Part shown: positions 8,662 to 17,191 of the stretch, in pieces
How the letters are laid out: each line of letters opens with the position of its first letter
Position numbering within the stretch: position 1 is the first letter of the stretch
Assembly (NCBI RefSeq): GCF_001552435.1
Contig: NZ_BCRE01000082.1
Coordinates: 1-33,381 of the forward strand
DNA: 33,381 bases
Direction of reading: 5' to 3'
DNA from: Kribbia dieselivorans NBRC 106261
GTDB lineage: Bacteria; Actinomycetota; Actinomycetes; Actinomycetales; Dermatophilaceae
Program-made: the position numbers and the translations under genes
Notes under the pieces: model-generated
What the model saw: only the letters and a program-made list of their open reading frames with translations
Database searches by the model: none
What the model was told of the DNA's origin: nothing

Positions 8662-8799
8662 GGTGTCTCCGTAGGGTGGGACGGCACGAACGCCGTTCTG
8701 GCTGCTCTCCCGGTCGCCATCGGAAACTCACGTCCTGCCTCGAAGCCACGGGGCTCCAGGGGTCATGGGCATGCGAAAGCGGCCGGAAGGCCGACGTCC

Positions 8800-8829
8800 A
8801 AGGTACGACAGCGCGGTCACGCAGGTCAA
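8800..8829 (-). promoter_or_regulatory. Candidate rpmH promoter
   Basis: On the minus strand TTGACC (-35, 8829 to 8824) and TACCTT (-10, 8805 to 8800) are separated by 18 bases, a good housekeeping-sigma match. The leader to the L34 ATG would be about 130 nt. The -35 is one arm of the palindrome GGTCAA-ACC-TTGACC (8824-8838). Confidence 0.6.
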
Positions 8830-8959
8830 ACCTTGACCACCCACGGCCGCAGCGCTGAACGCGGTCCACGTCACGGACGTGAATCGACCAGCATGGATCA
8901 GTGCGAAATGCAAGGGGAACGGACACGCCGAGATCGATGAAAATTGGGTCCGCCCCAAG

Positions 8960-8989
8960 TTGCCGCCAGCCCGTGGAACTTGTTAGCGT
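8960..8989 (+). promoter_or_regulatory. Candidate dnaA promoter
   Basis: TTGCCG (8960-8965), 18 bases, then TAGCGT (8984-8989). It lies about 130 nt upstream of the dnaA start and just before the DnaA-box cluster at 9029-9102. This is a moderate consensus match only. Confidence 0.45.
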
Positions 8990-9028
8990 CGGCCCTCACG
9001 GGTCCCGACCGCCACCGTACCCACAGTC

Positions 9029-9102
9029 TGTGGAGAATCGTGTGGACAACGGGATCTTTGCAGGTCAGGGGCCTGTAGCAACGGCTATGGGTCTGTGGAT
9101 GA
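9029..9102. promoter_or_regulatory. DnaA boxes in the dnaA leader
   Basis: Reverse-strand boxes: TGTGGAGAA at 9029-9037 (one mismatch), TGTGGACAA at 9041-9049 (perfect match to actinobacterial TTGTCCACA), and TGTGGATGA at 9094-9102 (two mismatches). They lie between the candidate promoter and the start codon, where DnaA binding would repress its own gene. Confidence 0.7.
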
Positions 9103-9120
9103 CCCGGAAAGGGCGCAAAC

Positions 9121-10680
9121 GTGACGACCATGGGCGGCACGGACGAGGACTTCGCCCAGATCTGGCACAACATCCTCGATACCCTCGATGCCGACGGCGT
9201 CCCGGTCACCGAGCGTGCGTTCCTCCAGTTGGGCAAGCTCGTCGGGTTGCTCGACGGCACCGCGGTGATCGCCGTGCCCAATGACTTCTCCAAGCAGTTC
9301 GTCGAGCACCGCCTGCGCCAACACGTCACCTCGGCCCTCTCGGCCCAACTCGGCAGTGAGGTCCGCCTGGCGGTCACCGTCGACTCCTCGCTGGCCGAGG
9401 GCGGTGACACCGACACCCAGCTGGCCTTCGACGACGATCCGGCCATCGATCCGCCGTCGGCGAGCGTGGCGACACCCCCAACCCCGACCGTGCTGCCCAC
9501 CGCGCCGCCAAACGAGGCGACCGGGCGCCCCGTCGACCCCGCCGCCCCGGCACCGATGAGCGCCGATCCCCTCCCGGCACCGTCGGGCGCCGGCGACTCC
9601 GGCCCGCACCGACACCGCGGCGCCGAGCAGCCCGAGCGCATCGAAGCGACCCGCCTGAACCCGAAGTACAACTTCGACACCTTCGTCATCGGCGCGAGCA
9701 ACCGCTTCGCCCATGCCGCCACCGTCGCGGTCGCCGAGGCGCCCGCCAAGGCGTACAACCCCCTGTTCATCTATGGCGGCTCGGGGCTGGGCAAGACCCA
9801 CCTGCTGCACGCGATCGGGCACTACGCGCGCAACCTCTACCCCCATCTGCGAGTGCGCTACGTCAACTCCGAAGAGTTCACCAACGACTTCATCAACTCG
9901 ATCCGCGACGACAAGTCCGCCAACTTCCAGGCGCGCTACCGTGAGGTCGACGTCCTGCTCATCGACGACATCCAGTTCCTCTCGGGCAAGATGCAGACGC
10001 AGGAGGAGTTCTTCCACACCTTCAACACCCTGCACAACGCCAACAAGCAGGTCGTCATCACCAGCGACGTGCCGCCCAAGCTGCTCTCCGGCTTCGAGGA
10101 GCGGATGCGGTCGCGGTTCGAGTGGGGTCTGCTCACCGACGTCCAGCCGCCCGACCTCGAGACGCGCATCGCGATCCTGCGCAAGAAGGCCATCCAGGAG
10201 CGGCTGCAGGTGCCCGCGGACGTCAACGAGTTCATCGCCTCGCGCATCGCGACGAACATCCGCGAACTCGAGGGCGCGCTGATCCGAGTCACCGCGTTCG
10301 CCAGTCTCAACCGGCAACCGGTCGACCTGGCGCTGGCGCAGATCGTGCTCAAGGACCTCATGCCCAATGAGTCCGCCAGCCAGATCACCAGCGCGCTCAT
10401 CATGGGTCAGACGGCCACGTATTTCGGCCTGACCATCGAGGATCTGCAGGGGTCGAGTCGCTCCCGCGTGCTTGTGACCGCACGGCAGATCGCGATGTAC
10501 CTGTGCCGCGAGCTGACCGATCTGTCCCTACCGAAGATCGGTCAGCAGTTCGGCGGCCGCGACCACACCACCGTCATGCACGCCGACCGCAAGATCCGCG
10601 GGCTGATGAGCGAGCGTCGCGCGATCTACAACCAGGTGACGGAGCTGACCAACCGCATCAAGCAGCAGGCCGCAAACTGA
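9121..10680 (+). CDS. dnaA: Chromosomal replication initiator protein DnaA
   Basis: AAA+ ATPase of 519 residues that binds DnaA boxes at oriC and melts the origin. Domain I is at about residues 4-90 (FAQIWHNIL to [10 protein letters not shown]). Domain II is a Pro/Ala-rich linker to about 175. Domain III begins with [13 protein letters not shown] and carries Walker [10 protein letters not shown] at 219-227 and Walker B LLIDDIQF at 279-286. Domain IV has the signature [14 protein letters not shown] around residue 481, which reads the box. I use the GTG at 9121 because GGAAAGGG lies 7 nt upstream. The 3' end overlaps the convergent epimerase gene by 23 nt. Confidence 0.98.
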   Translation: MTTMGGTDEDFAQIWHNILDTLDADGVPVTERAFLQLGKLVGLLDGTAVIAVPNDFSKQFVEHRLRQHVTSALSAQLGSEVRLAVTVDSSLAEGGDTDTQLAFDDDPAIDPPSASVATPPTPTVLPTAPPNEATGRPVDPAAPAPMSADPLPAPSGAGDSGPHRHRGAEQPERIEATRLNPKYNFDTFVIGASNRFAHAATVAVAEAPAKAYNPLFIYGGSGLGKTHLLHAIGHYARNLYPHLRVRYVNSEEFTNDFINSIRDDKSANFQARYREVDVLLIDDIQFLSGKMQTQEEFFHTFNTLHNANKQVVITSDVPPKLLSGFEERMRSRFEWGLLTDVQPPDLETRIAILRKKAIQERLQVPADVNEFIASRIATNIRELEGALIRVTAFASLNRQPVDLALAQIVLKDLMPNESASQITSALIMGQTATYFGLTIEDLQGSSRSRVLVTARQIAMYLCRELTDLSLPKIGQQFGGRDHTTVMHADRKIRGLMSERRAIYNQVTELTNRIKQQAAN

Positions 10681-11614
10681 CCTCCGGTGCCACCACGGCG
10701 ATCGCGGAGCGCAGCGTCTGCTCCCACGGCGTGGGCGCGAGGTCGAATCTCGCTTGGGCCGCGGTCGAGTCGATGACGAACGGAGTCTCGAACTGGTGCG
10801 CCGTCTCGCGCAGTGCCCACACCGTCGGCGCCACCAGCCCCATGGCCTGACGCGCCACCGCCGGCAGCACGATGAGTCGGGCCGGGGCCGTGCCCGCCAG
10901 TGCGGCAACGTCGTCGGCCAGCTGCCGCAGCGACCGCGGGGCAGCGGTGGGCACGTGCCACAGGCGGCCCCAGTCGTCGTCGCGCCCCTGGGTGATCACC
11001 GCGGCCGCCAATCGACCCAGGTCGGTCATGTCGGTCCAGCTGTGGGGCGCGTCGGCCCGCCCGCCGGGGAACATCGCGCGCCGGCCCTGGGCGACCGCCT
11101 TGACGACCAAGGTGTTGATGATGGCGGAATCGCCGTTCTCGCCGGTGTAGTCGCTCGCCCGCAACTCGGTCGCACGGTAGTGCCCGGCTGTGTGGTCGGC
11201 CAGCAGATCGGCCCACATCCGGGCGCGGACCTGCCCCTTGGCGCCGTTCGGGTGCTCGGGCGTGGTCTCGGTCATCGGCGCGGTCACCGGCCCATAGGGG
11301 TAGAGATTGCCGACGCTGATGACGTCTACTCCAGTGGCCCGAGCGGCGCTCCGGATCGCCGTGGCCATGGGTGGCCAGTCACGCTGCCACCGGTAGTACT
11401 GGGGAGGGTTGAGCGCATTGACGATGGTCGTCATGCCGGCGGCCGCGGCCGTGAGGGCGGCGGTGTCCGTGACGTCCAGGGCCAGGCGCTGCGCTCCGTC
11501 GAGGCCTCGGCGCCCGCTGCGGGAGGCGATGACGACCTCCTCGCCGGCCGCCTGCAGGTGCTCGGCGATGCTCCGGCCAGCCGATCCGGCCCCGAGGATC
11601 AGGTGTTTGCTCAT
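10658..11614 (-). CDS. NAD(P)-dependent epimerase/dehydratase-like protein (atypical SDR)
   Basis: Predicted cytoplasmic oxidoreductase of 318 residues. The N-terminus [20 protein letters not shown] carries the Rossmann GxGxxG at residues 8-13, followed by a conserved ALDVTD that would contact the cofactor. The middle has [12 protein letters not shown], reminiscent of the nucleotide-sugar epimerase family, but no clear YxxxK catalytic pair, so it is best called an atypical SDR of unknown substrate. I take the ATG at 11614 because GAGAGG lies 7 nt upstream; another ATG lies two codons earlier and the frame is open to 11704. Its 3' end runs 23 nt into dnaA. It is divergent from a TetR gene, with operator-like palindromes between them, so it is probably the regulated target. 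Confidence 0.85.
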   Translation of the reverse strand: MSKHLILGAGSAGRSIAEHLQAAGEEVVIASRSGRRGLDGAQRLALDVTDTAALTAAAAGMTTIVNALNPPQYYRWQRDWPPMATAIRSAARATGVDVISVGNLYPYGPVTAPMTETTPEHPNGAKGQVRARMWADLLADHTAGHYRATELRASDYTGENGDSAIINTLVVKAVAQGRRAMFPGGRADAPHSWTDMTDLGRLAAAVITQGRDDDWGRLWHVPTAAPRSLRQLADDVAALAGTAPARLIVLPAVARQAMGLVAPTVWALRETAHQFETPFVIDSTAAQARFDLAPTPWEQTLRSAIAVVAPEVSLRPAA

Positions 11615-11695
11615 GTTCATGCCTCTCACTGGTGGACTCCGCGGTGCCTCTCCCGGGCGTGCTGTGGTGTCGTGTGGTGTGCCGGAACCGCCCCG

Positions 11696-11778
11696 TGTGA
11701 ACACTGTTCACAGCCTCCAGTGAACAGTGTTCACAGCTCTGCTGTCAACCGGTTTCGGGAATCGCAGAACAGTGTTCA
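11696..11778. promoter_or_regulatory. Three-site operator between epimerase and TetR genes
   Basis: Three copies of the interrupted palindrome TGAACA-N-TGTTCA. Site 1 is 11696-11712 (17 bp, TGTGAACA-C-TGTTCACA). Site 2 is 11720-11734 (15 bp). Site 3 is 11767-11777 (11 bp core, weaker). Centres are 23 and 45 bp apart, about two and four helical turns. The adjacent TetR-family regulator is the natural candidate to bind them. Confidence 0.85.
11719..11748 (-). promoter_or_regulatory. Candidate epimerase promoter covered by operator site 2
   Basis: On the minus strand a perfect TTGACA (-35, 11748 to 11743) and TTCACT (-10-like, 11724 to 11719) are 18 bases apart. Operator site 2 covers most of the -10 and part of the spacer, and site 1 lies just downstream, so repressor binding would block initiation. 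Confidence 0.55.
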
Positions 11779-11799
11779 CTCCTGTGTCAGACTGGCCGG

Positions 11800-12543
11800 A
11801 TGCCGAGCTCCGTTCGCGATGACCTGATCGAGGTGGCGCACCGACACCTGGCCCAACACGGCGCCACCGGCCTGTCGTTGCGCGCGATCGCCCGTGACCT
11901 CGGGGTCGTGCCCTCGGCCCTGTACCGGCACGTCTCCGGGCGTGACCAGTTGCTCACCCTGCTCATCGTCGACGCGTACACCGACCTGGCCGAGACCGTG
12001 CTGGCCGGGGAACGGGCGTGCGCGCGCGACGACCACGCCGGTCGGTGGACGGCGATCGCCGACGGCATGCGGCAGTGGGCCATCACCCACCCCCATCGGT
12101 GGGGCCTGCTGTACGGCACGCCCGTGGCCGGGTACGACGCTCCGGCGTCGGAGACGACACCCCCCGGAACCGCCGTGCTGCAACTGCTGGCCCGACTCGC
12201 GGCCGACGTGGCGCAGGCGCGCGCAGCCTCAACGGATGACCGTGCCACCGCCGATGTCGACAGGGACACCGACCAGGACACCCACCGCCCGGCCGACCCC
12301 CAGTTGCCCGTCCTCGACCCGTCCGGTGGTCTGTTCTCCCAGGCGATGCTCGAGGAGTTCGTGCCCGACGCGCCGGCCGACCACATCGGAGCACTCGAGG
12401 TCGCCGACTGCCTCGTCCTGTGGTCCCTGCTCATCGGCTCGATCAGCAATGAGATCTTCGGGCAGTTCGGCCCCGACCTCACTCGCCCCGAGGACTTCCA
12501 CGCCCATGTCGTACGTCGCGGAGCACAACTCCTGGGCGTGTGA
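11800..12543 (+). CDS. TetR/AcrR-family transcriptional regulator (WHG-type C-terminal domain)
   Basis: One-component repressor of 247 residues. The N-terminal helix-turn-helix is at about residues 24-46 (GLSLRAIARDLGVVPSALYRHVSG), with the YRHV-type recognition helix. The C-terminal ligand domain includes WAITHPHRWGLLYGTPVAGY, a signature of the WHG (TetR_C_33-like) subgroup. A loop rich in Asp/Thr at about 145-167 looks like an insertion. No clear ribosome-binding site precedes the ATG, so it may be leaderless or weakly translated. It is divergent from the epimerase gene and most likely controls it and itself through the three palindromes in between. The ligand is unknown. Confidence 0.92.
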   Translation: MPSSVRDDLIEVAHRHLAQHGATGLSLRAIARDLGVVPSALYRHVSGRDQLLTLLIVDAYTDLAETVLAGERACARDDHAGRWTAIADGMRQWAITHPHRWGLLYGTPVAGYDAPASETTPPGTAVLQLLARLAADVAQARAASTDDRATADVDRDTDQDTHRPADPQLPVLDPSGGLFSQAMLEEFVPDAPADHIGALEVADCLVLWSLLIGSISNEIFGQFGPDLTRPEDFHAHVVRRGAQLLGV

Positions 12544-12551
12544 AACGGAAG

Positions 12552-13126
12552 TTCTCCACGGGTTGATCCACAGAATGTGGGTGAACCAACCCCCGTTCGA
12601 CATCTTCGGTCACCCCACGGCCATCTTCACGCAACCGAATCGTGACCGAATCCCGTTCTGCGGGGAAACCAGGGGCATCCGTTTGCATGATCGACCCGTT
12701 GTCCACAGATCCACAGGTTGTGGACAACACTGTGGAACCGCCATCTGCTGCGCCTGCGAGGTTCGCCACCCACACGGCATCCACACCGCCGCCTTGCAAC
12801 GGCAATCCCCCCTTCCCCCAATGTCCACGATGTGGCCGCCTGGCGGGCCAGATCCTCGCGCCCTGTGGACGTCCCCCGAGCGGCAGTGGGTTGTCATTCC
12901 CATCCCGTGGGGAAACCACCGGTCCTCGGTGGACGGGCTGTGGATGACGAATGACCACACACAACCGACAGTCGTCATCCACACCGTCGTCCACCCTGGT
13001 CTCCACACCCGCCGCATCACCGTTGACCTGCGTGATCCCCACTTCTCCACAGTGTCCACACCGCCTATGACCACGATGAATGACATCAAGGATCCATTGA
13101 GCCCCGAGGACGAGGGATGTGGACGG
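12552..13126. other. oriC: Chromosomal replication origin (oriC)
   Basis: The 720-bp gene-free region 12544-13263 just before dnaN holds about 15 DnaA-box-like sequences. The best are TTGTCCACA at 12699-12707 and its reverse at 12719-12727. One- or two-mismatch sites include 12821-12829, 12864-12872, 12939-12947, 12975-12983, 12999-13007, 13043-13051, 13052-13060 and 13118-13126, on both strands. Box density and position match actinobacterial origins, which normally lie between dnaA and dnaN. The stretch 13065-13100 is relatively AT-richer and could be the unwinding element, but it is not strikingly AT-rich. Confidence 0.92.
12699..12727. promoter_or_regulatory. Inverted pair of perfect DnaA boxes
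   Basis: TTGTCCACA (12699-12707), an 11-base spacer with a further partial box (GATCCACA), then TGTGGACAA (12719-12727). These are the only two consensus boxes in oriC and they face each other, so they are probably the high-affinity anchor. Confidence 0.85.
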
Positions 13127-13263
13127 CCAATTCTCCCAACCACTGCCGGTGGCATTAGGGTGAGAGCCCCACGGCTGCAGACCGGGACGATCCGATCTGC
13201 CGTCCCCCGCACAGCACCTCGCCGGCACCCCAGCGGTCGGCGGATCCATGAAGGCAGGTCATC

Positions 13264-14397
13264 GTGAAGTTCCGCGTCGAGCGAGACATCCTCACCGAAG
13301 CCGTCACCTGGGTGGCCCGCGGTCTGCCGGCACGCCCGCCGGTGCCGGTGCTCGCCGGGGTGCTCATCGACGCCCGCGACACCGGGGAGATCACCCTCTC
13401 GGCCTTCGACTACGAGACCTCGGCCCGCACCACCGTCCCGGCGGAGGTCGCCGAGGCCGGCACCGTGCTCGTCCTGGGTCGACTGCTGGCCGATATCGCC
13501 CGCAACCTGCCCAACAAGCCGATCGACATCGAGACCGATGGCAACAAGGTCGAGGTCACCTGTGGTTCGGTGCATTACTCGCTCCTGCAGATGCCGGTCG
13601 CGGAGTACCCGACGCTGCCGAGCTCGCCGACCCCGACCGGCACCGTCGAGGGCACGGTCTTCACCGAGGCGGTGGGCCAGGTCGCCATCGCGGCCGACCG
13701 CGGCGACACCCTGCCGATCCTCACCGGCGTGCGCGTCGAGGTCGACGGCGACACCATGACGCTGCTGGCCACCGACCGGTACCGCCTCGCCATGCGCGAA
13801 CTGACCTGGCAGCCGACGGCCAGCGACCAGAACGCCGTCGCGCTCATCCCGGCCCGCACGCTGTCGGAGACCGCGAAGACCCTCGGCGCCGTCGCCAACG
13901 TCGACATCGCGCTCGGTGACGCCGCCGGCGGGGACGGTCTGGTCGGGTTCGACGCGGGCCAGCGGCACATGACCTCCCGTCTCCTCGACGGTGACTACCC
14001 CAAGGTCGCCAAGATCTTCCCGAGCTCCTCCGAGACGGAGGCCGTCGTCGGCACCCACGAACTCGTCGAGGCGGTCAAGCGCATGGCACTCGTGGCCGAG
14101 CGCAACACCCCGGTGCGGCTGCGCTTCTCCGAGGGCCAGGTCGGCATCGAGGCCGGTACCGGCGACGATGCCCAGGCCTCCGAGGTCATCGAGGCCACCG
14201 TGCACGGCCCCGACCTCGAGATCGCCTTCAACCCGGCCTACCTCCTCGACGGTCTGGGCGCCCTGGGCCGCCAGTTCGCGCGCCTGGCGTTCACCGCTCC
14301 GCTCAAGCCGGCGCTCATCACCGGTCAGGACACCATCGAGGAGCCGGCCGACACCTCGTACCGCTACGTGCTGCAGCCGGTGCGCCTGGCCGGCTGA
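13264..14397 (+). CDS. dnaN: DNA polymerase III sliding clamp (beta subunit)
   Basis: Ring-shaped processivity factor of 377 residues that holds the polymerase and other enzymes on DNA. It begins MKFRVERDILTEAVTWVARGLPARPPVPVLAGVL, and the three-domain clamp pattern is seen through ATDRYRLAMRELTW in the middle and the C-terminal YLLDGL, ITGQD and YRYVLQPVRL. The end of the last block is the usual clamp tail that forms part of the peptide pocket. The GTG at 13264 has AAGGCAGG upstream. The gene lies immediately downstream of oriC. Its stop is followed after three bases by the ATG of a secreted protein gene. Confidence 0.98.
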   Translation: MKFRVERDILTEAVTWVARGLPARPPVPVLAGVLIDARDTGEITLSAFDYETSARTTVPAEVAEAGTVLVLGRLLADIARNLPNKPIDIETDGNKVEVTCGSVHYSLLQMPVAEYPTLPSSPTPTGTVEGTVFTEAVGQVAIAADRGDTLPILTGVRVEVDGDTMTLLATDRYRLAMRELTWQPTASDQNAVALIPARTLSETAKTLGAVANVDIALGDAAGGDGLVGFDAGQRHMTSRLLDGDYPKVAKIFPSSSETEAVVGTHELVEAVKRMALVAERNTPVRLRFSEGQVGIEAGTGDDAQASEVIEATVHGPDLEIAFNPAYLLDGLGALGRQFARLAFTAPLKPALITGQDTIEEPADTSYRYVLQPVRLAG

Positions 14398-14400
14398 GCC

Positions 14401-16146
14401 ATGCCGCGCTCCCTCACCGTGGCTCGATCGGCCGCAGTGGGCTGCCTCCTGGCCCTCGTCCTGGCCGTTCTGGTCGCCGCCACCCTCCCCGGCCCCGCGG
14501 CGGCCGTCACCACCCGGAGCGCGGTGGGCGTCACCGCGGTCGATCCGGGTCCGTCGGCACGCGTCGTCCCCGTCATCGCCGACGCCGCCTGGTCGATCTA
14601 CATGAACCCCCGGGTGCTGGCCACCGCGAAGGCCACATACATCGGCACGACCAGCACCCGCGGCGACATCGACATCACGCGGGTCGCGCACGGCGGCCAC
14701 AAGACGGACCACACCCGCCTCCAGCGGATCGACGCCGACATGGCTGGCCCGAAGACCCCCAAGAACGGGGTGAGCGCACTGGGTGGCACGAAGACCAGCG
14801 GGATCATGGACGATCACGCCTCCCCCGCGATCCTCCAGTTGCCCGACGGCCGGATCCTGGTGTCGTGGACCGGACACTCGACGATCCCGGTGCGCTACCG
14901 GATCTCGACCAAGCCCGACTCGATCACCTCCTTCGGTCCGGTGCAGACCCTGGCCGGCTCGGGCATCGAGAACCGCAAGGCGGTCTACACCCAGATCCAC
15001 CACCTTGCCGGGGAGACCTACCCGTACTGGGTCATCACCCGACTGCGTGAGTCGGACAATCGCGGCAACTGGTACGTCGCGCGCAGTCGCGACCTGGTGC
15101 GCTGGACCAAGGCCTTCCAATTGACGACGAACCCGTACCCGAAGGAGGTCACGAAGGGCTGGCCCTACATCAAGACCTCCTCGGACGGGCAACGCACGCT
15201 CGACCTCGCGCTGACCGACGGGGATCCGGCCAACCTGCGCACCAACAGCCTGTTCCACATCCGCTACCGCGCCGGGGCGTTCCACCGCTCCGACGGCACG
15301 CGGATCCGTACCCTGGGCCAGGTCATCGGCACGGGTGGAAAGACCCCGCGTCCCCTCGATCCGCGCAGCGGCACGCTCGTGCACGACGGCACGGCCGGTC
15401 AGGGGTGGGCCCGGGTCTACGACGTGCGAACCGGCGCCGGCGGTGAGGTCGCCATGGCGGCGACGGCGAACCGGGCCGGCACCCAACCAACGGAGTTCCG
15501 CTGGTTCGCCGCCGCCGACGGCGGTTGGAGCGGCTCGACGGTCACCTCCGGACCGCAGTGGCCCACCGGGTTCGAGCTCACTCCAGGGTTGTCGAACCGG
15601 CTCTACCTCATCCCGAACTCCGCCAGCACCGATGGCACCCAGCAGGTCCAGGAATGGGCGGCCCCGGACGACACGGAGTGGACCGGACGCACCGTCGCCA
15701 CCGCGCCGTCGGGCGAGTCCCTGCGCAACCCGGTCGCGCCCGTGGCGCCCACCCCCGCGGGGGTGCCGAGCGGACGCATCTCCGTGCTGTGGATGCAGGG
15801 GATCTACCACACCTACAACGACTTCAACACCCGGCTGATGATGGAGACCACCGGTCCCGCGCCGGTGACGTTGACGCGTTCGGTCAACACGACGGCGCGG
15901 AAGGGGTACGCCAACGTCACCGTGCGGGTGCGTCAGGGCGTCGACGGTCCGGGCGCCCAGGGCGTCACCGTGCGCATCGTGCGCACGACGAAGGCCGGCA
16001 CCTCACGGAGCGTCGTGACCCGCACGAGCCGCACGGGCCTGGCCCGCGCGAGTTTCTGGGCTCCGAAGGGCACCCGGGTCAAGGTCGACGTGCCGGCCCG
16101 TGACGGCTGGGGCTCGGCCGTCGCGAGTACCGTCGTAGTGCGGTGA
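14401..16146 (+). CDS. Secreted BNR-type beta-propeller-like protein with C-terminal Ig-like domain
   Basis: Predicted exported protein of 581 residues. Residues 1-36 form a clear Sec signal peptide (Arg-containing start, a long Leu/Val/Ala core, cleavage near AAA). The central 400 residues resemble the BNR_4 family: DDHASPAILQLPDGRILVSWTGH, a run of WYVARSRDLVRWTKAF, and repeated beta-strand blocks with Asp/Trp turns. Known BNR_4 members bind or cleave complex polysaccharides. The last 95 or so residues look like a small immunoglobulin-like/bacterial Ig sandwich. I see no cell-wall anchor, so it may be released. The ATG lies three bases after dnaN and has no ribosome-binding site of its own, suggesting coupling. 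A secreted glycan-related gene is unusual between dnaN and gnd. The polysaccharide role is an inference. Confidence 0.82.
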   Translation: MPRSLTVARSAAVGCLLALVLAVLVAATLPGPAAAVTTRSAVGVTAVDPGPSARVVPVIADAAWSIYMNPRVLATAKATYIGTTSTRGDIDITRVAHGGHKTDHTRLQRIDADMAGPKTPKNGVSALGGTKTSGIMDDHASPAILQLPDGRILVSWTGHSTIPVRYRISTKPDSITSFGPVQTLAGSGIENRKAVYTQIHHLAGETYPYWVITRLRESDNRGNWYVARSRDLVRWTKAFQLTTNPYPKEVTKGWPYIKTSSDGQRTLDLALTDGDPANLRTNSLFHIRYRAGAFHRSDGTRIRTLGQVIGTGGKTPRPLDPRSGTLVHDGTAGQGWARVYDVRTGAGGEVAMAATANRAGTQPTEFRWFAAADGGWSGSTVTSGPQWPTGFELTPGLSNRLYLIPNSASTDGTQQVQEWAAPDDTEWTGRTVATAPSGESLRNPVAPVAPTPAGVPSGRISVLWMQGIYHTYNDFNTRLMMETTGPAPVTLTRSVNTTARKGYANVTVRVRQGVDGPGAQGVTVRIVRTTKAGTSRSVVTRTSRTGLARASFWAPKGTRVKVDVPARDGWGSAVASTVVVR

Positions 16147-16267
16147 TTCGACGCTCCGGAGCATCGTACGGACCGACCGCGATACCGTCGCCTCCGCCGT
16201 GTGCTCCGATCCACTAACGTCGGACACAGCCACAATCACGGATCGTCATTGCGTCGAGGGAGTCACC

Positions 16268-17188
16268 ATGCAGTTGGGATTGATCGGTCTGGGCAAGATG
16301 GGCGGCAACATGCGCGAGCGCATCCGCCGTGCCGGCCATGAGGTCATCGGGTATGACCGCAACCCCGACGTGTCCGACGTCGCCGGTCTGGCCGACCTCG
16401 TCGGGGCGCTCGCCGCCCCGCGCGTGGTGTGGATCATGGTCCCGGCCGGGGAACCCACCCGCGCGACCGTGCGTGAACTGGCCGAACTGCTCTCCGCCGG
16501 CGACCTCGTCATCGACGGCGGCAACTCCCGCTTCACCGACGACGCGCTCAACGCGGCCCACCTCGGTGAGAAGGGCATCGGCTATCTCGACTGCGGCGTG
16601 TCCGGCGGCATCTGGGGTCTGGAGAACGGCTACGGCCTCATGGTCGGTGGGTCGGAGGCCGACGTCGAGCGGGCCATGCCGATCTTCGATGCCCTGCGCC
16701 CGGAGGGTCCGCGCGACGAGGGCTTCGTCCACGCCGGGGAGGTCGGTGCGGGTCACTACGTCAAGATGGTCCACAACGGCATCGAGTACGGCCTGATGCA
16801 CGCGTATGCCGAGGGCTACGAACTCCTGGAGAAGAAGGACATCGTCAAGGACGTGCCCGGGTCGTTCAAGGCCTGGAGCCGCGGCACCGTCGTGCGGTCC
16901 TGGCTGCTGGACCTCATGGTCAAGGCCCTCGAGGAGAACCCGGCCCTCGAGGATGTCTCGGACTACACCGCCGACTCCGGGGAGGGGCGGTGGACGGTCG
17001 AGGAGGCCATCGCGAACTCCGTGCCCATGCCGGTCATCAGCGCGTCGCTGTTCGCCCGCTTCGCCTCGCGCCAGCAGACGTCTCCGGCCATGCAGGCGGT
17101 CGCGGCGCTGCGCGGGCAGTTCGGTGGCCACCAGGTCATGACCGTCGCCGAGGGCGAGAAGTTGCGCGCGGAAGGCCACCAGGGCTGA
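16268..17188 (+). CDS. gnd: 6-phosphogluconate dehydrogenase (short, NAD-type, decarboxylating)
   Basis: Pentose-phosphate enzyme of 306 residues that converts 6-phosphogluconate to ribulose-5-phosphate and CO2. The dinucleotide fold starts GLIGLGKMGGNM, with DGGNSRF, YLDCGVSGGIWGLENGY and the catalytic block HYVKMVHNGIEYG (Lys166, Asn170). The length, about 300 rather than 470 residues, marks the GntZ/YqeC-like class, often NAD-specific. The ATG at 16268 has GGGAG 5 nt upstream. An in-frame ATG at 16199 is too early and adds unrelated residues. A weak TAACGT -10 lies at 16215-16220. recF follows after three bases. Confidence 0.95.
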   Translation: MQLGLIGLGKMGGNMRERIRRAGHEVIGYDRNPDVSDVAGLADLVGALAAPRVVWIMVPAGEPTRATVRELAELLSAGDLVIDGGNSRFTDDALNAAHLGEKGIGYLDCGVSGGIWGLENGYGLMVGGSEADVERAMPIFDALRPEGPRDEGFVHAGEVGAGHYVKMVHNGIEYGLMHAYAEGYELLEKKDIVKDVPGSFKAWSRGTVVRSWLLDLMVKALEENPALEDVSDYTADSGEGRWTVEEAIANSVPMPVISASLFARFASRQQTSPAMQAVAALRGQFGGHQVMTVAEGEKLRAEGHQG

Positions 17189-17191
17189 TAC

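Larger units (their letters stand above)
8662..9120. other. rpmH-dnaA divergent intergenic region
   Basis: 459 bases with no gene. The left part carries a minus-strand promoter candidate for rpmH overlapping a palindrome. The right part carries a dnaA promoter candidate and three DnaA-box-like sites, which fits autoregulation of dnaA. I see no coding sequence in it. Confidence 0.8.

Noticed and set aside
12610-15810. Very long minus-strand reading frame (over 1000 codons) under oriC and dnaN
   Set aside because: It is antisense to dnaN, the BNR gene and oriC, has Gly/Arg/Asp-biased composition typical of high-GC shadow frames, and shows no domain.
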